DNA of 64,000 nucleotides from assembly GCF_003477525.1 (NCBI RefSeq), contig NZ_QUDO01000004.1, positions 62,001 through 126,000 of the forward strand. The letters run 5' to 3'. Position 1 is the stretch's first letter. Every line of letters begins with the position of its first letter. The translations under genes and the position numbers were made by a program. The stretch is from Ruminococcus sp. AF41-9. GTDB taxonomy: Bacteria > Bacillota > Clostridia > Lachnospirales > Lachnospiraceae. Shown in pieces: positions 18,382 to 27,225 of this stretch. The notes beneath the pieces are model-generated. The model was not told the origin of the DNA. It searched no databases and saw only the letters and a program-made list of their open reading frames with translations.

Positions 18382-20073
18382 ATGCAGCTTACAGGCGCTG
18401 AAATCATCGTTGAATGTTTAAAAGAACAGGGCGTTGACACTGTATTCGGATATCCGGGCGGTGCCATCCTGAATGTATATGACGCCCTCTATGAATATAA
18501 AGACCAGATCACACATGTACTGACTTCCCATGAACAGGGAGCTTCCCATGCAGCAGACGGATACGCAAGAGCAACCGGCAAAGTCGGCGTATGTCTCGCA
18601 ACTTCCGGTCCCGGAGCTACCAATCTGGTAACAGGAATCGCTACTGCATACATGGATTCCGTACCAATGGTGGCAATCACATGTAATGTAGGAACTCCGC
18701 TTCTCGGAAAGGATTCTTTCCAGGAGGTTGATATTACAGGAATTGTAATGCCCATCACAAAGCACAGCTTTATCGTAAAAGACATTACAACTCTGGCAGA
18801 TACCGTCCGCAGAGCTTTCTATATCGCAAAAAGCGGACGCCCGGGACCTGTACTCGTAGATGTGACAAAGGATGTGACAGGTGCGAAATATGAATACAAT
18901 GCCTGCACTCCGGCAGCCATTACACCAAAAGTAGATACAATCAAAGATATGGACATCGAAACAGCAGTCCAGATGATCAAAGATGCAAAGAAACCGTTCA
19001 TCTTCACAGGCGGCGGAACAATTATCTCCGAAGCATCCAAAGAAGTGACAGAACTTGCTCACAAAATCGATGCTCCGGTATGTGACAGCCTTATGGGGAA
19101 AGGTGGATTTTCCGGCGAAGATCCTTTCTATACAGGAATGCTTGGAATGCATGGAACAAAAGCATCTAACCTCGGCGTTTCCGAGTGTGACCTTCTGATC
19201 GTTCTGGGAGCCAGATTCAGCGACCGTGTCACAGGAAATACAAAGACTTTCGCTAAGAATGCAAAGATTCTCCAGATCGATGTAGATGCTGCGGAGATTA
19301 ATAAGAACATTATCGTAGATGCAAGTATCGTAGGAGATGAGAAAGAAGTTCTGAAACGAATCCTGAAAGAACTCCCGGAGATGAAACATCCGGAGTGGAC
19401 AGCACATATCAGCGAAATGAAAGAGAAATATCCGCTAAGATATGATCATTCCCAGCTGACAGGTCCATACATTATCGAGAAACTTTACGAGCTGACAAAA
19501 GGTGACGCGATCATCACCACAGAAGTAGGCCAGAACCAGATGTGGGCAGCTCAGTATTTCAAATATAAAGAACCAAGAACATTCCTTTCATCCGGTGGAT
19601 TAGGAACGATGGGATATGGACTTGGAGCGGCAATCGGTGCGAAAATGGGAAGACCGGACAAGACGGTAGTAAATATCGCAGGTGACGGATGCTTCCGTAT
19701 GAATATGAATGAGATCGCCACAGCAGTCCGCTGCGGCAAACCATTGATTGAAATCGTACTTAATAACCATGTACTTGGAATGGTGCGTCAGTGGCAGACA
19801 TTGTTCTACGACCACAGATATTCCCATACAATTTTAAATGATTCCGTTGATTTTGTAAAACTGGCAGAGGCTATGGGTGCGAAGGCAATCCGTATCACTA
19901 CCATGGATGAAGTGGAACCTGCTTTGAAAGAAGCACTTGCATGTTCGGGAACAATCGTACTTGACTGTATGATCGATCAGGATCTCAGTGTATTCCCGAT
20001 GGTACCGGCAGGCGCAAGCATTGATGACATTTTTGACGAGGAGGATATGAAAAACAATGAGCAGAGTGTATAA
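18382..20073 (+). CDS. ilvB: Acetolactate synthase, large (catalytic) subunit
   Basis: Thiamine-diphosphate enzyme of 563 residues that makes acetolactate or acetohydroxybutyrate, first common step to valine, leucine and isoleucine. The activating Glu is in SHEQGASHAADGYARATG. The ThDP-magnesium motif begins GDGCFRMNMNE. LGTMGYGLGAAIGAKMG is also typical. The biosynthetic (IlvB) rather than catabolic (AlsS) type is inferred from context. No regulatory subunit gene (ilvN) is adjacent. Its 3' end overlaps serC by 17 bases. Confidence 0.94.
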   Translation: MQLTGAEIIVECLKEQGVDTVFGYPGGAILNVYDALYEYKDQITHVLTSHEQGASHAADGYARATGKVGVCLATSGPGATNLVTGIATAYMDSVPMVAITCNVGTPLLGKDSFQEVDITGIVMPITKHSFIVKDITTLADTVRRAFYIAKSGRPGPVLVDVTKDVTGAKYEYNACTPAAITPKVDTIKDMDIETAVQMIKDAKKPFIFTGGGTIISEASKEVTELAHKIDAPVCDSLMGKGGFSGEDPFYTGMLGMHGTKASNLGVSECDLLIVLGARFSDRVTGNTKTFAKNAKILQIDVDAAEINKNIIVDASIVGDEKEVLKRILKELPEMKHPEWTAHISEMKEKYPLRYDHSQLTGPYIIEKLYELTKGDAIITTEVGQNQMWAAQYFKYKEPRTFLSSGGLGTMGYGLGAAIGAKMGRPDKTVVNIAGDGCFRMNMNEIATAVRCGKPLIEIVLNNHVLGMVRQWQTLFYDHRYSHTILNDSVDFVKLAEAMGAKAIRITTMDEVEPALKEALACSGTIVLDCMIDQDLSVFPMVPAGASIDDIFDEEDMKNNEQSV

Positions 20074-21139
20074 TTTTTCCGCAGGACCGGCTGTATTGCC
20101 GGAAGAAGTGTTAAAAGAGGTTGCTGAGGAGATGATGGACTATCAGGGAACTGGTATGTCTGTAATGGAAATGAGCCACAGAAGTGCTGATTTCCAGAAG
20201 ATCATCGACGAAGCAGAGCAGGATCTGCGTGATCTGATGAAGATTCCGGATAATTACAAGGTATTATTCCTTCAGGGCGGAGCTTCCCAGCAGTTCGCAG
20301 CAATCCCGATGAACCTTATGAAGAACAAAGTTGCTGATTATATCGTAACAGGACAGTGGGCAAAGAAAGCATATCAGGAAGCACAGAAATATGGAAAAGT
20401 AAACAAGATCGCTTCTTCCGAGGACAAGACTTTCTCCTATATTCCTGACTGCAGCGACCTTTCGATCAGCCCGGATGCGGACTATGTATACATTTGTGAA
20501 AACAACACAATTTACGGAACAAAATTCAAGAAACTCCCGAACACAAAAGGAAAAACTCTGGTAGCAGACGTTTCCTCCTGCTTCTTATCTGAGCCGGTTG
20601 ATGTATCCAAATATGGCATCATCTATGGCGGTGTACAGAAGAATATCGGACCTGCAGGTATGGTAATCTCCATTATCCGCGAAGATCTGATCACAGATGA
20701 TGTTCTCGAAGGCACACCGACCATGCTGAAATTCAAAACACAGGCTGATGCAGGTTCTCTTTACAACACACCGAACTGCTACTGCATCTATGTATGTGGT
20801 AAAGTCTTCAAATGGCTGAAGAAAATGGGTGGTCTGGAAGAAATGCAGAGACGTAACATCGAGAAGGCAAAAATTCTCTATGATTTTCTTGACCAGAGCA
20901 AACTCTTCAAAGGAACTGTTGTACCGGAAGACCGTTCTCTTATGAACGTACCGTTCGTAACAGGTGACAAGGACATGGATGCCAAATTTGTAAAAGAAGC
21001 AAAAGAGGCAGGACTTGTAAACTTAAAAGGACACCGTACAGTCGGTGGTATGCGTGCAAGTATCTACAACGCTATGCCAAAAGAGGGTGTAGAAGCACTG
21101 GTTGCTTTCATGAAGAAGTTTGAGGAGGAGAATGCATAA
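20057..21139 (+). CDS. serC: Phosphoserine aminotransferase
   Basis: PLP enzyme of 360 residues that converts 3-phosphohydroxypyruvate and glutamate to phosphoserine. Family start SRVYNFSAGPAVLPEEVL, and the PLP Lys in YGGVQKNIGPAG. The start codon lies inside the end of ilvB, and GAGGAGG for serC is also within ilvB, so translation is probably coupled. The last base of its stop codon is the first base of the next start (TAATG). Confidence 0.95.
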   Translation: MSRVYNFSAGPAVLPEEVLKEVAEEMMDYQGTGMSVMEMSHRSADFQKIIDEAEQDLRDLMKIPDNYKVLFLQGGASQQFAAIPMNLMKNKVADYIVTGQWAKKAYQEAQKYGKVNKIASSEDKTFSYIPDCSDLSISPDADYVYICENNTIYGTKFKKLPNTKGKTLVADVSSCFLSEPVDVSKYGIIYGGVQKNIGPAGMVISIIREDLITDDVLEGTPTMLKFKTQADAGSLYNTPNCYCIYVCGKVFKWLKKMGGLEEMQRRNIEKAKILYDFLDQSKLFKGTVVPEDRSLMNVPFVTGDKDMDAKFVKEAKEAGLVNLKGHRTVGGMRASIYNAMPKEGVEALVAFMKKFEEENA

Positions 21140-22302
21140 TGTTTCAGTATCATTGCCTGAATCCCATTGCAGAAAAAGGTCTGGGATTATTTGATGAAGA
21201 ATATAAAAAGAGTGAAGATCTGCAGGAGTGTGATGCAGTCCTTGTAAGAAGTGCAAAGATGCATGATATGGAACTCCCGGAGAGTGTAAAAGTAATCGCA
21301 CGTGCAGGTGCAGGTGTCAACAACATTCCTGTAAAAGAATGCGCAGAGAAAGGTGTTGTAGTATTCAATACACCAGGTGCAAATGCAAACGGTGTGAAAG
21401 AACTTGTTCTGGCAGGTATGCTCCTTGCTTCCCGTGATATCGTAGGCGGTATCGAATGGGTTGCCAAAGAGAAAGACCAGGAAGACATCGATAAACTTGC
21501 CGAGAAGCAGAAGAAACAGTTCGCAGGATGCGAGATCATGGGTAAAAAGCTCGGTATCATCGGTCTTGGTGCGATCGGAGCCATGGTAGCAAATGCTGCT
21601 TCTGCACTTGGAATGGAAGTTTACGGATATGACCCATACATCTCCATTGATGCTGCATGGAATCTTTCCCGTACTATCAAACATATCAAGAGCCTGGATG
21701 AGATTTATTCCCAGTGTGATTACATAACTATTCACGTACCGCTTCTTGACAGCACAAGACAGATGATCAACAAAGAAGCATTCAGCAAGATGAAAGACGG
21801 CGTGGTATTTCTGAACTTTGCCCGCGACCTTCTGGTTGATGAGGATGCGCTGATCGAAGCATTAGACAACGGAAAAGTTAAGAAATATGTGACAGACTTT
21901 GCAAACCATACAGTAGCAGGACACAAAGGAATCCTGGTAACTCCACATCTTGGAGCATCTACAGAAGAATCCGAAGAAAACTGCGCAGTGATGGCTGTAA
22001 AAGAAGTCAGAGATTTCCTTGAGAACGGAAATATCAAGAACTCTGTAAACTTTCCGAACTGCGACATGGGAACCTGCGTGGCAGTAGGACGTATTTCTAT
22101 CTGCCACAAAAATATCCCGAACATGATCAGCCAGTTCACCAAGATTCTTGGTGCAGAGGGTCTGAACATCGCAGATATGACAAACAAGAGTAAAGGCGAA
22201 TACGCTTACACTCTGATCGACCTGGAAAGTGCAGCTTCCAAAGAGGCACTGGATGAACTGAAAGCAATTGAAGGTGTTTCTAAGGTTCGTGTGGTAAAAT
22301 AA
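21139..22302 (+). CDS. serA: D-3-phosphoglycerate dehydrogenase
   Basis: NAD-dependent first step of serine synthesis, 387 residues. The Rossmann motif is LGIIGLGAIGAMVANAA. The catalytic region ends with LVTPHLGASTEESEENCA, containing the His, and a C-terminal ACT domain of about 75 residues (VGRISICHKNIPNMISQFTKIL onward) probably gives serine feedback. It overlaps serC by one base. The pairing serC-serA after ilv genes links serine and branched-chain amino-acid synthesis in one transcript. A terminator follows at 22331. Confidence 0.93.
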   Translation: MFQYHCLNPIAEKGLGLFDEEYKKSEDLQECDAVLVRSAKMHDMELPESVKVIARAGAGVNNIPVKECAEKGVVVFNTPGANANGVKELVLAGMLLASRDIVGGIEWVAKEKDQEDIDKLAEKQKKQFAGCEIMGKKLGIIGLGAIGAMVANAASALGMEVYGYDPYISIDAAWNLSRTIKHIKSLDEIYSQCDYITIHVPLLDSTRQMINKEAFSKMKDGVVFLNFARDLLVDEDALIEALDNGKVKKYVTDFANHTVAGHKGILVTPHLGASTEESEENCAVMAVKEVRDFLENGNIKNSVNFPNCDMGTCVAVGRISICHKNIPNMISQFTKILGAEGLNIADMTNKSKGEYAYTLIDLESAASKEALDELKAIEGVSKVRVVK

Positions 22303-22330
22303 TAAATAAGAATTTGTAAAGTAAAAGTTT

Positions 22331-22370
22331 CCTGCCAGATGGGTTATAAGCCCTCTGGCAGGAATTTTTT
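22331..22370 (+). terminator. Terminator of the leuB-serA operon
   Basis: CCTGCCAGA/TCTGGCAGG with inner GGG/CCC, followed by AATTTTTT. Confidence 0.9.
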
Positions 22371-22375
22371 GCGTT

Positions 22376-22414
22376 AAAAAGGGAAGCCCCTGACGTTGTC
22401 AGAAAGGGCTTCCC
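22376..22414 (-). terminator. Terminator for the minus-strand fructokinase transcript
   Basis: On the minus strand GGGAAGCCC...GGCTTCCC with inner CTGAC/GTCAG, followed by TTTTT. It lies about 190 bases past the fructokinase stop, beyond the long inverted repeat. Confidence 0.75.
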
Positions 22415-22415
22415 A

Positions 22416-22604
22416 AATTAATCATCTATAGCAATCCTCGTAAATAATGCATTTAAGACAGTTCAGCAGAGGGTGAAAGACAAGGAAGATATCTGCAGGC
22501 GTGCTGACGCACGGCAAAGATATCTGACGCAGGATTTCACCCTCTGATGGACTAGATTAAGATGCGTTATTTTAGAGGATCGCTATAGTAAGAGGATGAT
22601 TAAT
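22416..22604. repeat. Long imperfect inverted repeat, about 190 bp
   Basis: The two halves match around a centre near 22515. ATTAATCATC (22416-22425) matches GATGATTAAT (22595-22604). CTATAGC..TCCTC matches GAGGA..GCTATAG, AGAGGGTGAAA matches TTTCACCCTCT, GATATC is repeated, and the tip is CGTGC-TGAC-GCACG. The right end overlaps the fructokinase stop codon. It could be a MITE-like insertion or a long hairpin in the 3' untranslated region. No reading frame is evident. Confidence 0.75.
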
Positions 22605-23577
22605 TGACACCTCTTGATTTCATAAAATCAAGAACTTCTTCTTTTGTGGACATTACACGAAGAGCACCTTTACGTGTAGTGATAAGAGAAGCTGCCGCAT
22701 TTGCGAATGTAAGCAGTTCTTTTAAGTTCTCTTCTGTCAGGTTATCCAGACCGTGTTCCAGAACATAGTTCAGGGAACTTGCACAGAAGGTATCACCTGC
22801 ACCGGTTGTCTCGATGGTGTTCTCCTGAAGGAAAGGAGCTGCCTCTACTTTCATGTCTTTGTAGTAAGCACGGCTTCCGTCTTTACCCAGTGTGATAAGG
22901 ATAAGCGGAATGTTATATTTCTCTTTCAGAAGTGCGGCACCTTTGTCATAGTCTGTGGTTCCGAACAGAAATTCTACTTCATTGTCGGAGATTTTCAGAA
23001 TATCGCATTTGCCAAGACCATATTCAATCTCTGCCTTTGCATCATCGAGAGATTTCCATAATGGTGGACGAAGGTTCGGGTCGAAGCTGACGATACATCC
23101 GGCTTCTTTGGCAACATCAATGGCATGACGGGTTGCTTCTCTTACTCCTTCATGAGTAGAAGAAAGAGTTCCGAAGTGGAAGACTTTAGAATCTCTGATC
23201 AGATCTTCCTGGACTTCATCTTTGGTGAGCATCATGTCAGCACCCGGATTGCGGTAGAAGGAGAAATCTCTGTCTCCGTCCGGATAAGTATGTACGAATG
23301 CCAGGGTTGTATGTACTTCGTTATCAATTACAAGATTGCGGGTGTCGATCCCTACTTCTTCTATAGCATTTTTAAGCTGGGTTCCGAACATATCATTTCC
23401 AACTTTTCCGATAAATGCGGTCTTTTTGCCAAGTTTCTCAAGCATGGCAAGTACGTTGCACGGAGCACCGCCAGGATTGGCTTCCAGCATCGGATTTCCC
23501 TGTGCGCTGGTTCCGTTCTCTGTAAAGTCGATCAATAATTCGCCTAATGCGGTTACATCAAAGGCTTTGTTTTCCAT
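22600..23577 (-). CDS. Fructokinase-type PfkB carbohydrate kinase
   Basis: ATP-dependent sugar kinase of 325 residues, ribokinase fold. It has the N-terminal GG region (NPGGAPCNVLAMLEKLGKKTAFIGKVGND) and the C-terminal PfkB signature ETTGAGDTFCASSL, holding the catalytic Asp. Similarity to bacterial fructokinases (ScrK type) suggests fructose to fructose-6-phosphate, but related kinases act on other sugars. GGGAGG precedes the ATG. It is transcribed alone, divergent from the branching-enzyme-like gene, with which it may share a role in sugar storage. Confidence 0.85.
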   Translation of the reverse strand: MENKAFDVTALGELLIDFTENGTSAQGNPMLEANPGGAPCNVLAMLEKLGKKTAFIGKVGNDMFGTQLKNAIEEVGIDTRNLVIDNEVHTTLAFVHTYPDGDRDFSFYRNPGADMMLTKDEVQEDLIRDSKVFHFGTLSSTHEGVREATRHAIDVAKEAGCIVSFDPNLRPPLWKSLDDAKAEIEYGLGKCDILKISDNEVEFLFGTTDYDKGAALLKEKYNIPLILITLGKDGSRAYYKDMKVEAAPFLQENTIETTGAGDTFCASSLNYVLEHGLDNLTEENLKELLTFANAAASLITTRKGALRVMSTKEEVLDFMKSRGVN

Positions 23578-23621
23578 TTTTTGTATCCTCCCTATATTCC
23601 TCTCTGTATATTGATAACATA

Positions 23622-23650
23622 AATTTAGCGCAGGAACGGGAATTTGTCAA
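23622..23650 (-). promoter_or_regulatory. Promoter of the fructokinase gene
   Basis: On the minus strand TTGACA (23645-23650), 17 bases, TAAATT (23622-23627). Confidence 0.7.
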
Positions 23651-23845
23651 ACAATTTCCTTTATTTTTTTGTGCAAAAATGCTAAAATAAAAACAGCTTG
23701 ATTTGTTTCTGCCCGTACATGTCCGGGAGACAGCCGGAAAATGTGGAAACGGTTACAGCCGTTTACGCAGAATGCTTTACATATGACGAAGAAAGCCATT
23801 GCGGACAGGAAACAAAAAATGACTTCGACAACAGGGGAGGAAAGC

Positions 23846-26176
23846 ATGGTTATGGATGAAAAATTATACGGTTATATGAACTGGCCCAGAATTGAAGCAA
23901 TTGTATATGGAGAAGAAACTGCTCCAAGAGATGTGATGGGACCGAGGATCACTCAGGATGGTGTTCTGGTGCAGGGATTTTTTCCGGATGCAGAAGAAGT
24001 AAGCGTCATCAGCGGGAAGAAGACCTATGTCTGTGAGAAAGAAGATGAGGCGGGATATTTTGCAGCATTACTGCCTGTACGGAAGGTACCGCAGTATAAG
24101 TTCCGTGTCAAAATGGGTGAGAATGTAACAGAGCTTTATGATCCATATGCTTTTGCATGCCAGATTACAGAAGAAGAGGAGAAGGCTTTCTGTGCCGGTG
24201 TTTATTATGAAGCATACAAAAAACTGGGTGCACATCCGATGGAGATCAGAGGAGTAAAAGGTACTCTGTTTGCTGTCTGGGCACCGAATGCCATCAGTGT
24301 AAATGTTGTGGGTGATTTTAACGGATGGATCGGACGTGCGACGATCATGCACCGTATGCCGATGTCCGGTATTTTTGAACTGTTTCTTCCGGGAGTGAAA
24401 GCAGGGGCACACTATAAATATGAAATCAAGGTAAAAGGCGGGGAAGTTCTTCTGAAAGCAGATCCATATGGAAATGCGGCAGAACATGATCCGGAAGGTG
24501 CATCCGTTGTGGCTGATGTGAGCAGCTTTACATGGAATGATGCGGACTGGATGGAGGAACGCTCCAGATTTGACAACAGAAAACAGCCGGTTTCCATTTA
24601 TGAAACTTCTCTGGAAGATTGGGAATCCGCAGAAGAACTGGTGGAATTTCTGGCAGAGGAAGATTTCACTCATGTGGAGCTTCACCCGGTCATGGAATAT
24701 CTGGATGACATTACGGGCGGATATTCCACTTACGCTTATTATGCTCCGACTTCCAGATTCGGAACTCCGCAGGATTTTCAGAAGCTTGTGGATGAACTGC
24801 ATCAGGCAGGAATTGGTGTACTTCTTGACTGGACACCTGCGCAGTTCCCGAGATATGCCTGTGGGCTTGAGAGATTTGACGGAACGTCTCTTTATGAGCG
24901 GCAGAAGGAAGCTGAGGCCATTCATCCATTCTGGGGAACGTTACTTTATAATTATGCCAGCCCTATGGTAAAAGATTTCCTCATTTCCAATGCATGTTTC
25001 TGGGCTGAGGTTTATCATGCAGACGGACTTCGCATGGATGATGTGGATGCGATGCTTTATCTGGATTATGGCAGAAATCCGGGAGAGTGGACACCAAATA
25101 TGTATGGAACCAATGAGAATCTGGATGCTCTGGAATTTCTGAAACATCTGAATTCCGTGATCAAACAGAGAAATCCGGGACTGCTTCTGATCGCGCAGGA
25201 AGATGGTCTCTGGCCGGAGCTGACAGACAGTGTGGAAAATGATCATGCAGGATTCGATTATAAATGGAGTGGCGGATGGACAAAAGATCTTCTGGAATAC
25301 CTGGGCAAAGATCCGATCGAACGGAAAAATTATCATGATCAGCTTACGGTTTCCATGCTTTATGCATACTGCGAACATTATATCCTGACACTTGGCAGCA
25401 GGGATGTAGGTTCCTTAAAGGATTTTGCAGATAAATTACCGGGAACAGAGGAACAAAAGCGTGCACAGATCCGTGCGGCATATGCTTATATGATGCTTCA
25501 TCCGGGATGCAAAATGATGGCACCGGATAAAGATATGCCGAAAGAACTGGAAACATATATTAAAGATCTGAATAACATGTATCTGGCTCACCAGGCTCTT
25601 TACCAGATGGATGATGAGTATGATGGATTTGAATGGATTCAGTTGATGAAATACGAGGAGAATGTAGTGGCATTTTTAAGAAAAACAGAGAAACCGGAGG
25701 AGACGATCCTGGCTGTCTGCAACTTTGCGGCAGTTCCGTATGAAAATTATCAGGTGGGTGTTCCGTTTGCCGGTAAATATAAAGAAATTTTTAACAGTGA
25801 TGATAAGAAATACGGCGGAGAAGGTCTGGTAAATTTAAGGGCAAAATCTGCGAAGAAAGCGGAGTGTGATGAGAGAGAGTATTCTGTTACGCTGAAACTT
25901 CCGGCACTTGGCGTAGCAATCTTTACCTGCGCACCGGAAGAAGAGCCAAAAGAGAAGACAACTGCGGCGCACAGCCAGATCAAAAAATCTATTACCAAGG
26001 CAAGAACCGTTCGAAAAGCTGCCGCAAAGGTAAAAACAGCAGCAAAAACAGCAGTAAAACCGGCAACAAAGAAAGTTACAAAAACAGCCCCTAAAGCAGT
26101 CCCCAAAGCAGCTCCAAAAGCAAAGACAGCGAAAACAAAAGTGACTGTGAAAAAGGACTTGACAGAAAATAAATAA
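23846..26176 (+). CDS. Glycogen branching enzyme-like GH13 protein with H1-like basic tail
   Basis: Protein of 776 residues. It has N-terminal CBM48-type domains (VWAPNAISVNVVGDFNGW), then a GH13 barrel with a branching-enzyme layout. The nucleophile Asp398 (LRMDDVDAMLYLDYGR) and acid/base Glu452 (IAQEDG) are kept. In the first conserved region the usual His is Gln333 (DWTPAQFP), and the region that normally reads LSHDEVVHGK is LGSRDVGSLK, so the His-Asp pair is Ser518-Arg519. Activity is therefore doubtful. The last 65 residues are Lys/Ala/Thr/Pro-rich with about 20 lysines, like histone H1. The ATG at 23846 has GGGGAGG at 5 bases. Function may be branching, a glucan-binding scaffold, or regulatory. 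Confidence 0.82.
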   Translation: MVMDEKLYGYMNWPRIEAIVYGEETAPRDVMGPRITQDGVLVQGFFPDAEEVSVISGKKTYVCEKEDEAGYFAALLPVRKVPQYKFRVKMGENVTELYDPYAFACQITEEEEKAFCAGVYYEAYKKLGAHPMEIRGVKGTLFAVWAPNAISVNVVGDFNGWIGRATIMHRMPMSGIFELFLPGVKAGAHYKYEIKVKGGEVLLKADPYGNAAEHDPEGASVVADVSSFTWNDADWMEERSRFDNRKQPVSIYETSLEDWESAEELVEFLAEEDFTHVELHPVMEYLDDITGGYSTYAYYAPTSRFGTPQDFQKLVDELHQAGIGVLLDWTPAQFPRYACGLERFDGTSLYERQKEAEAIHPFWGTLLYNYASPMVKDFLISNACFWAEVYHADGLRMDDVDAMLYLDYGRNPGEWTPNMYGTNENLDALEFLKHLNSVIKQRNPGLLLIAQEDGLWPELTDSVENDHAGFDYKWSGGWTKDLLEYLGKDPIERKNYHDQLTVSMLYAYCEHYILTLGSRDVGSLKDFADKLPGTEEQKRAQIRAAYAYMMLHPGCKMMAPDKDMPKELETYIKDLNNMYLAHQALYQMDDEYDGFEWIQLMKYEENVVAFLRKTEKPEETILAVCNFAAVPYENYQVGVPFAGKYKEIFNSDDKKYGGEGLVNLRAKSAKKAECDEREYSVTLKLPALGVAIFTCAPEEEPKEKTTAAHSQIKKSITKARTVRKAAAKVKTAAKTAVKPATKKVTKTAPKAVPKAAPKAKTAKTKVTVKKDLTENK

Positions 26177-26192
26177 TATTATAAACTAGATG

Positions 26193-26229
26193 CTGTGGTT
26201 GTCAGAAATAACTATTTCTGGCAGCACAG
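26193..26229 (+). terminator. Hairpin after the branching-enzyme-like gene
   Basis: CTGTGG.TTGTCAGAAATA pairs with TATTTCTGGCAGCACAG almost completely around AC. There is no T-run, so it may act as a weak terminator or as an RNA-processing site ahead of the tRNA gene. Confidence 0.45.
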
Positions 26230-26234
26230 TATAA

Positions 26235-26307
26235 GCTGAAATAGCTCAGTCGGTAGAGCACTTCACTCGTAATGAAGGGGTCGTGAGTTCGAGTCTCATT
26301 TTCAGCT
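26235..26307 (+). tRNA. tRNA-Thr (anticodon CGU)
   Basis: 73-nt cloverleaf. The acceptor is GCTGAAA/TTTCAGC with discriminator T, the D stem GCTC/GAGC, the anticodon stem CTTCA/TGAAG with loop CTCGTAA (anticodon CGT, reading ACG), and the T arm GTGAG-TTCGAGT-CTCAT. CCA is not encoded. A terminator follows at 26324 and a truncated transporter gene directly after. Confidence 0.95.
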
Positions 26308-26323
26308 TGACGTTCAAATTGCT

Positions 26324-26358
26324 CCAGATTCTTATAAATTGAGAATCTGGATGTTTTT
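26324..26358 (+). terminator. Terminator of tRNA-Thr
   Basis: CCAGATTCT/AGAATCTGG stem, followed by ATGTTTTTAT. Confidence 0.8.
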
Positions 26359-26403
26359 ATGCCGTTGAAGTGCCCTGCCGCGTAAAGAACGCCGGGATTA
26401 TCC

Positions 26404-27071
26404 GTGAAAGACTTCAGGCCACAGCACTGTGCGATGGGACAGATTCTCAGGATCGGGATTCCGGTAGCCATGCAGGACGGGCTGATCCGGATTGCATTTA
26501 TCATTATCACGATCATTGCAAACCGCCGTGGTTTAAGTGATGCAGCAGCGGTGGGCATTGTTGAGAAAATCATCAGCTTCCTTTTCCTCGTACCGTCTTC
26601 GATGCTCTCCACAGTATCTGCACTTGGAGCACAGAATATCGGGGCAGGTAAACCGGAGAGGGCAGCACAGACGCTGAAATATGCAGCGATGATCGCAGTT
26701 GGATTCGGACTGACCGTAGCCATTATCATCCAGTTTTATTGCAGAACCCGTTGTGAGATTGTTTACCACAGATGCGGCAGTCCGAATGGCAGGAGGACAG
26801 TATATCCGCGGATATATCTGGGACTGCATTTTTGCAGGGGTACATTTCAGTTTCAGTGGTTATTTCTGTGCATGTGGCAGATCAGACTGTCGTTTCTGCA
26901 TAATATCACTGCGATCGTGCTGGTGCGCGTACCGGGTGTTTATCTTACATCGAAACTGTTTCCGCAGACGCTTTTCCCATGGGACTGGCAACCGCTGCAG
27001 GCTCACTTCTGTCAGTGATCATCTGTGTCACAGCTTATCTGCTGATATTCAAAAAAGTAAGAAGAAAGTAA
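26404..27071 (+). pseudogene. Remnant of a MATE-family multidrug/sodium antiporter
   Basis: Only the second half of a MATE transporter is present. It starts around KDFRPQ..MGQILRIGIPVAMQDGLIRI; upstream there is an in-frame stop and then the tRNA region. The remaining sequence crosses three frames. Frame changes are needed near 26735 (TTTT for TTT, before AEPVVRLFTTDA), near 26890 (before LSFLHNITAIVLVRVPG) and near 26977 (before MGLATAAGSLLSVIICV), with a stop at 27071. About the first 200 residues are missing. The truncation makes this a true pseudogene even if some frameshifts are read errors. Confidence 0.85.
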
Positions 27072-27093
27072 AGGATTGTAAAGATAAATTTAC

Positions 27094-27122
27094 TTGACAA
27101 TCCCTTATCTATCCTTTAATAT
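27094..27122 (+). promoter_or_regulatory. Promoter ahead of the polyamine transport locus
   Basis: TTGACA (27094-27099), 17 bases, TAATAT (27117-27122). Confidence 0.72.
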
Positions 27123-27151
27123 AACTCTTGGACTGTATAAAAATAAACACT

Positions 27152-27196
27152 AACCGGGAATCTATCAAGAAGAATGGTTGATTTCCGGTTTTCTTA
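27152..27196 (+). terminator. Attenuator-like hairpin in the leader
   Basis: AACCGGGAA..ATCAA pairs with TTGATTTCCGGTT and is followed by TTCTT. It lies 30 bases after the promoter and just before the first ribosome binding site at 27211. It could terminate the leader transcript conditionally; no ligand-binding core is recognisable. Confidence 0.5.
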
Positions 27197-27225
27197 TGTG
27201 GATATCAGAAAGGAGGTCAGTAAAA

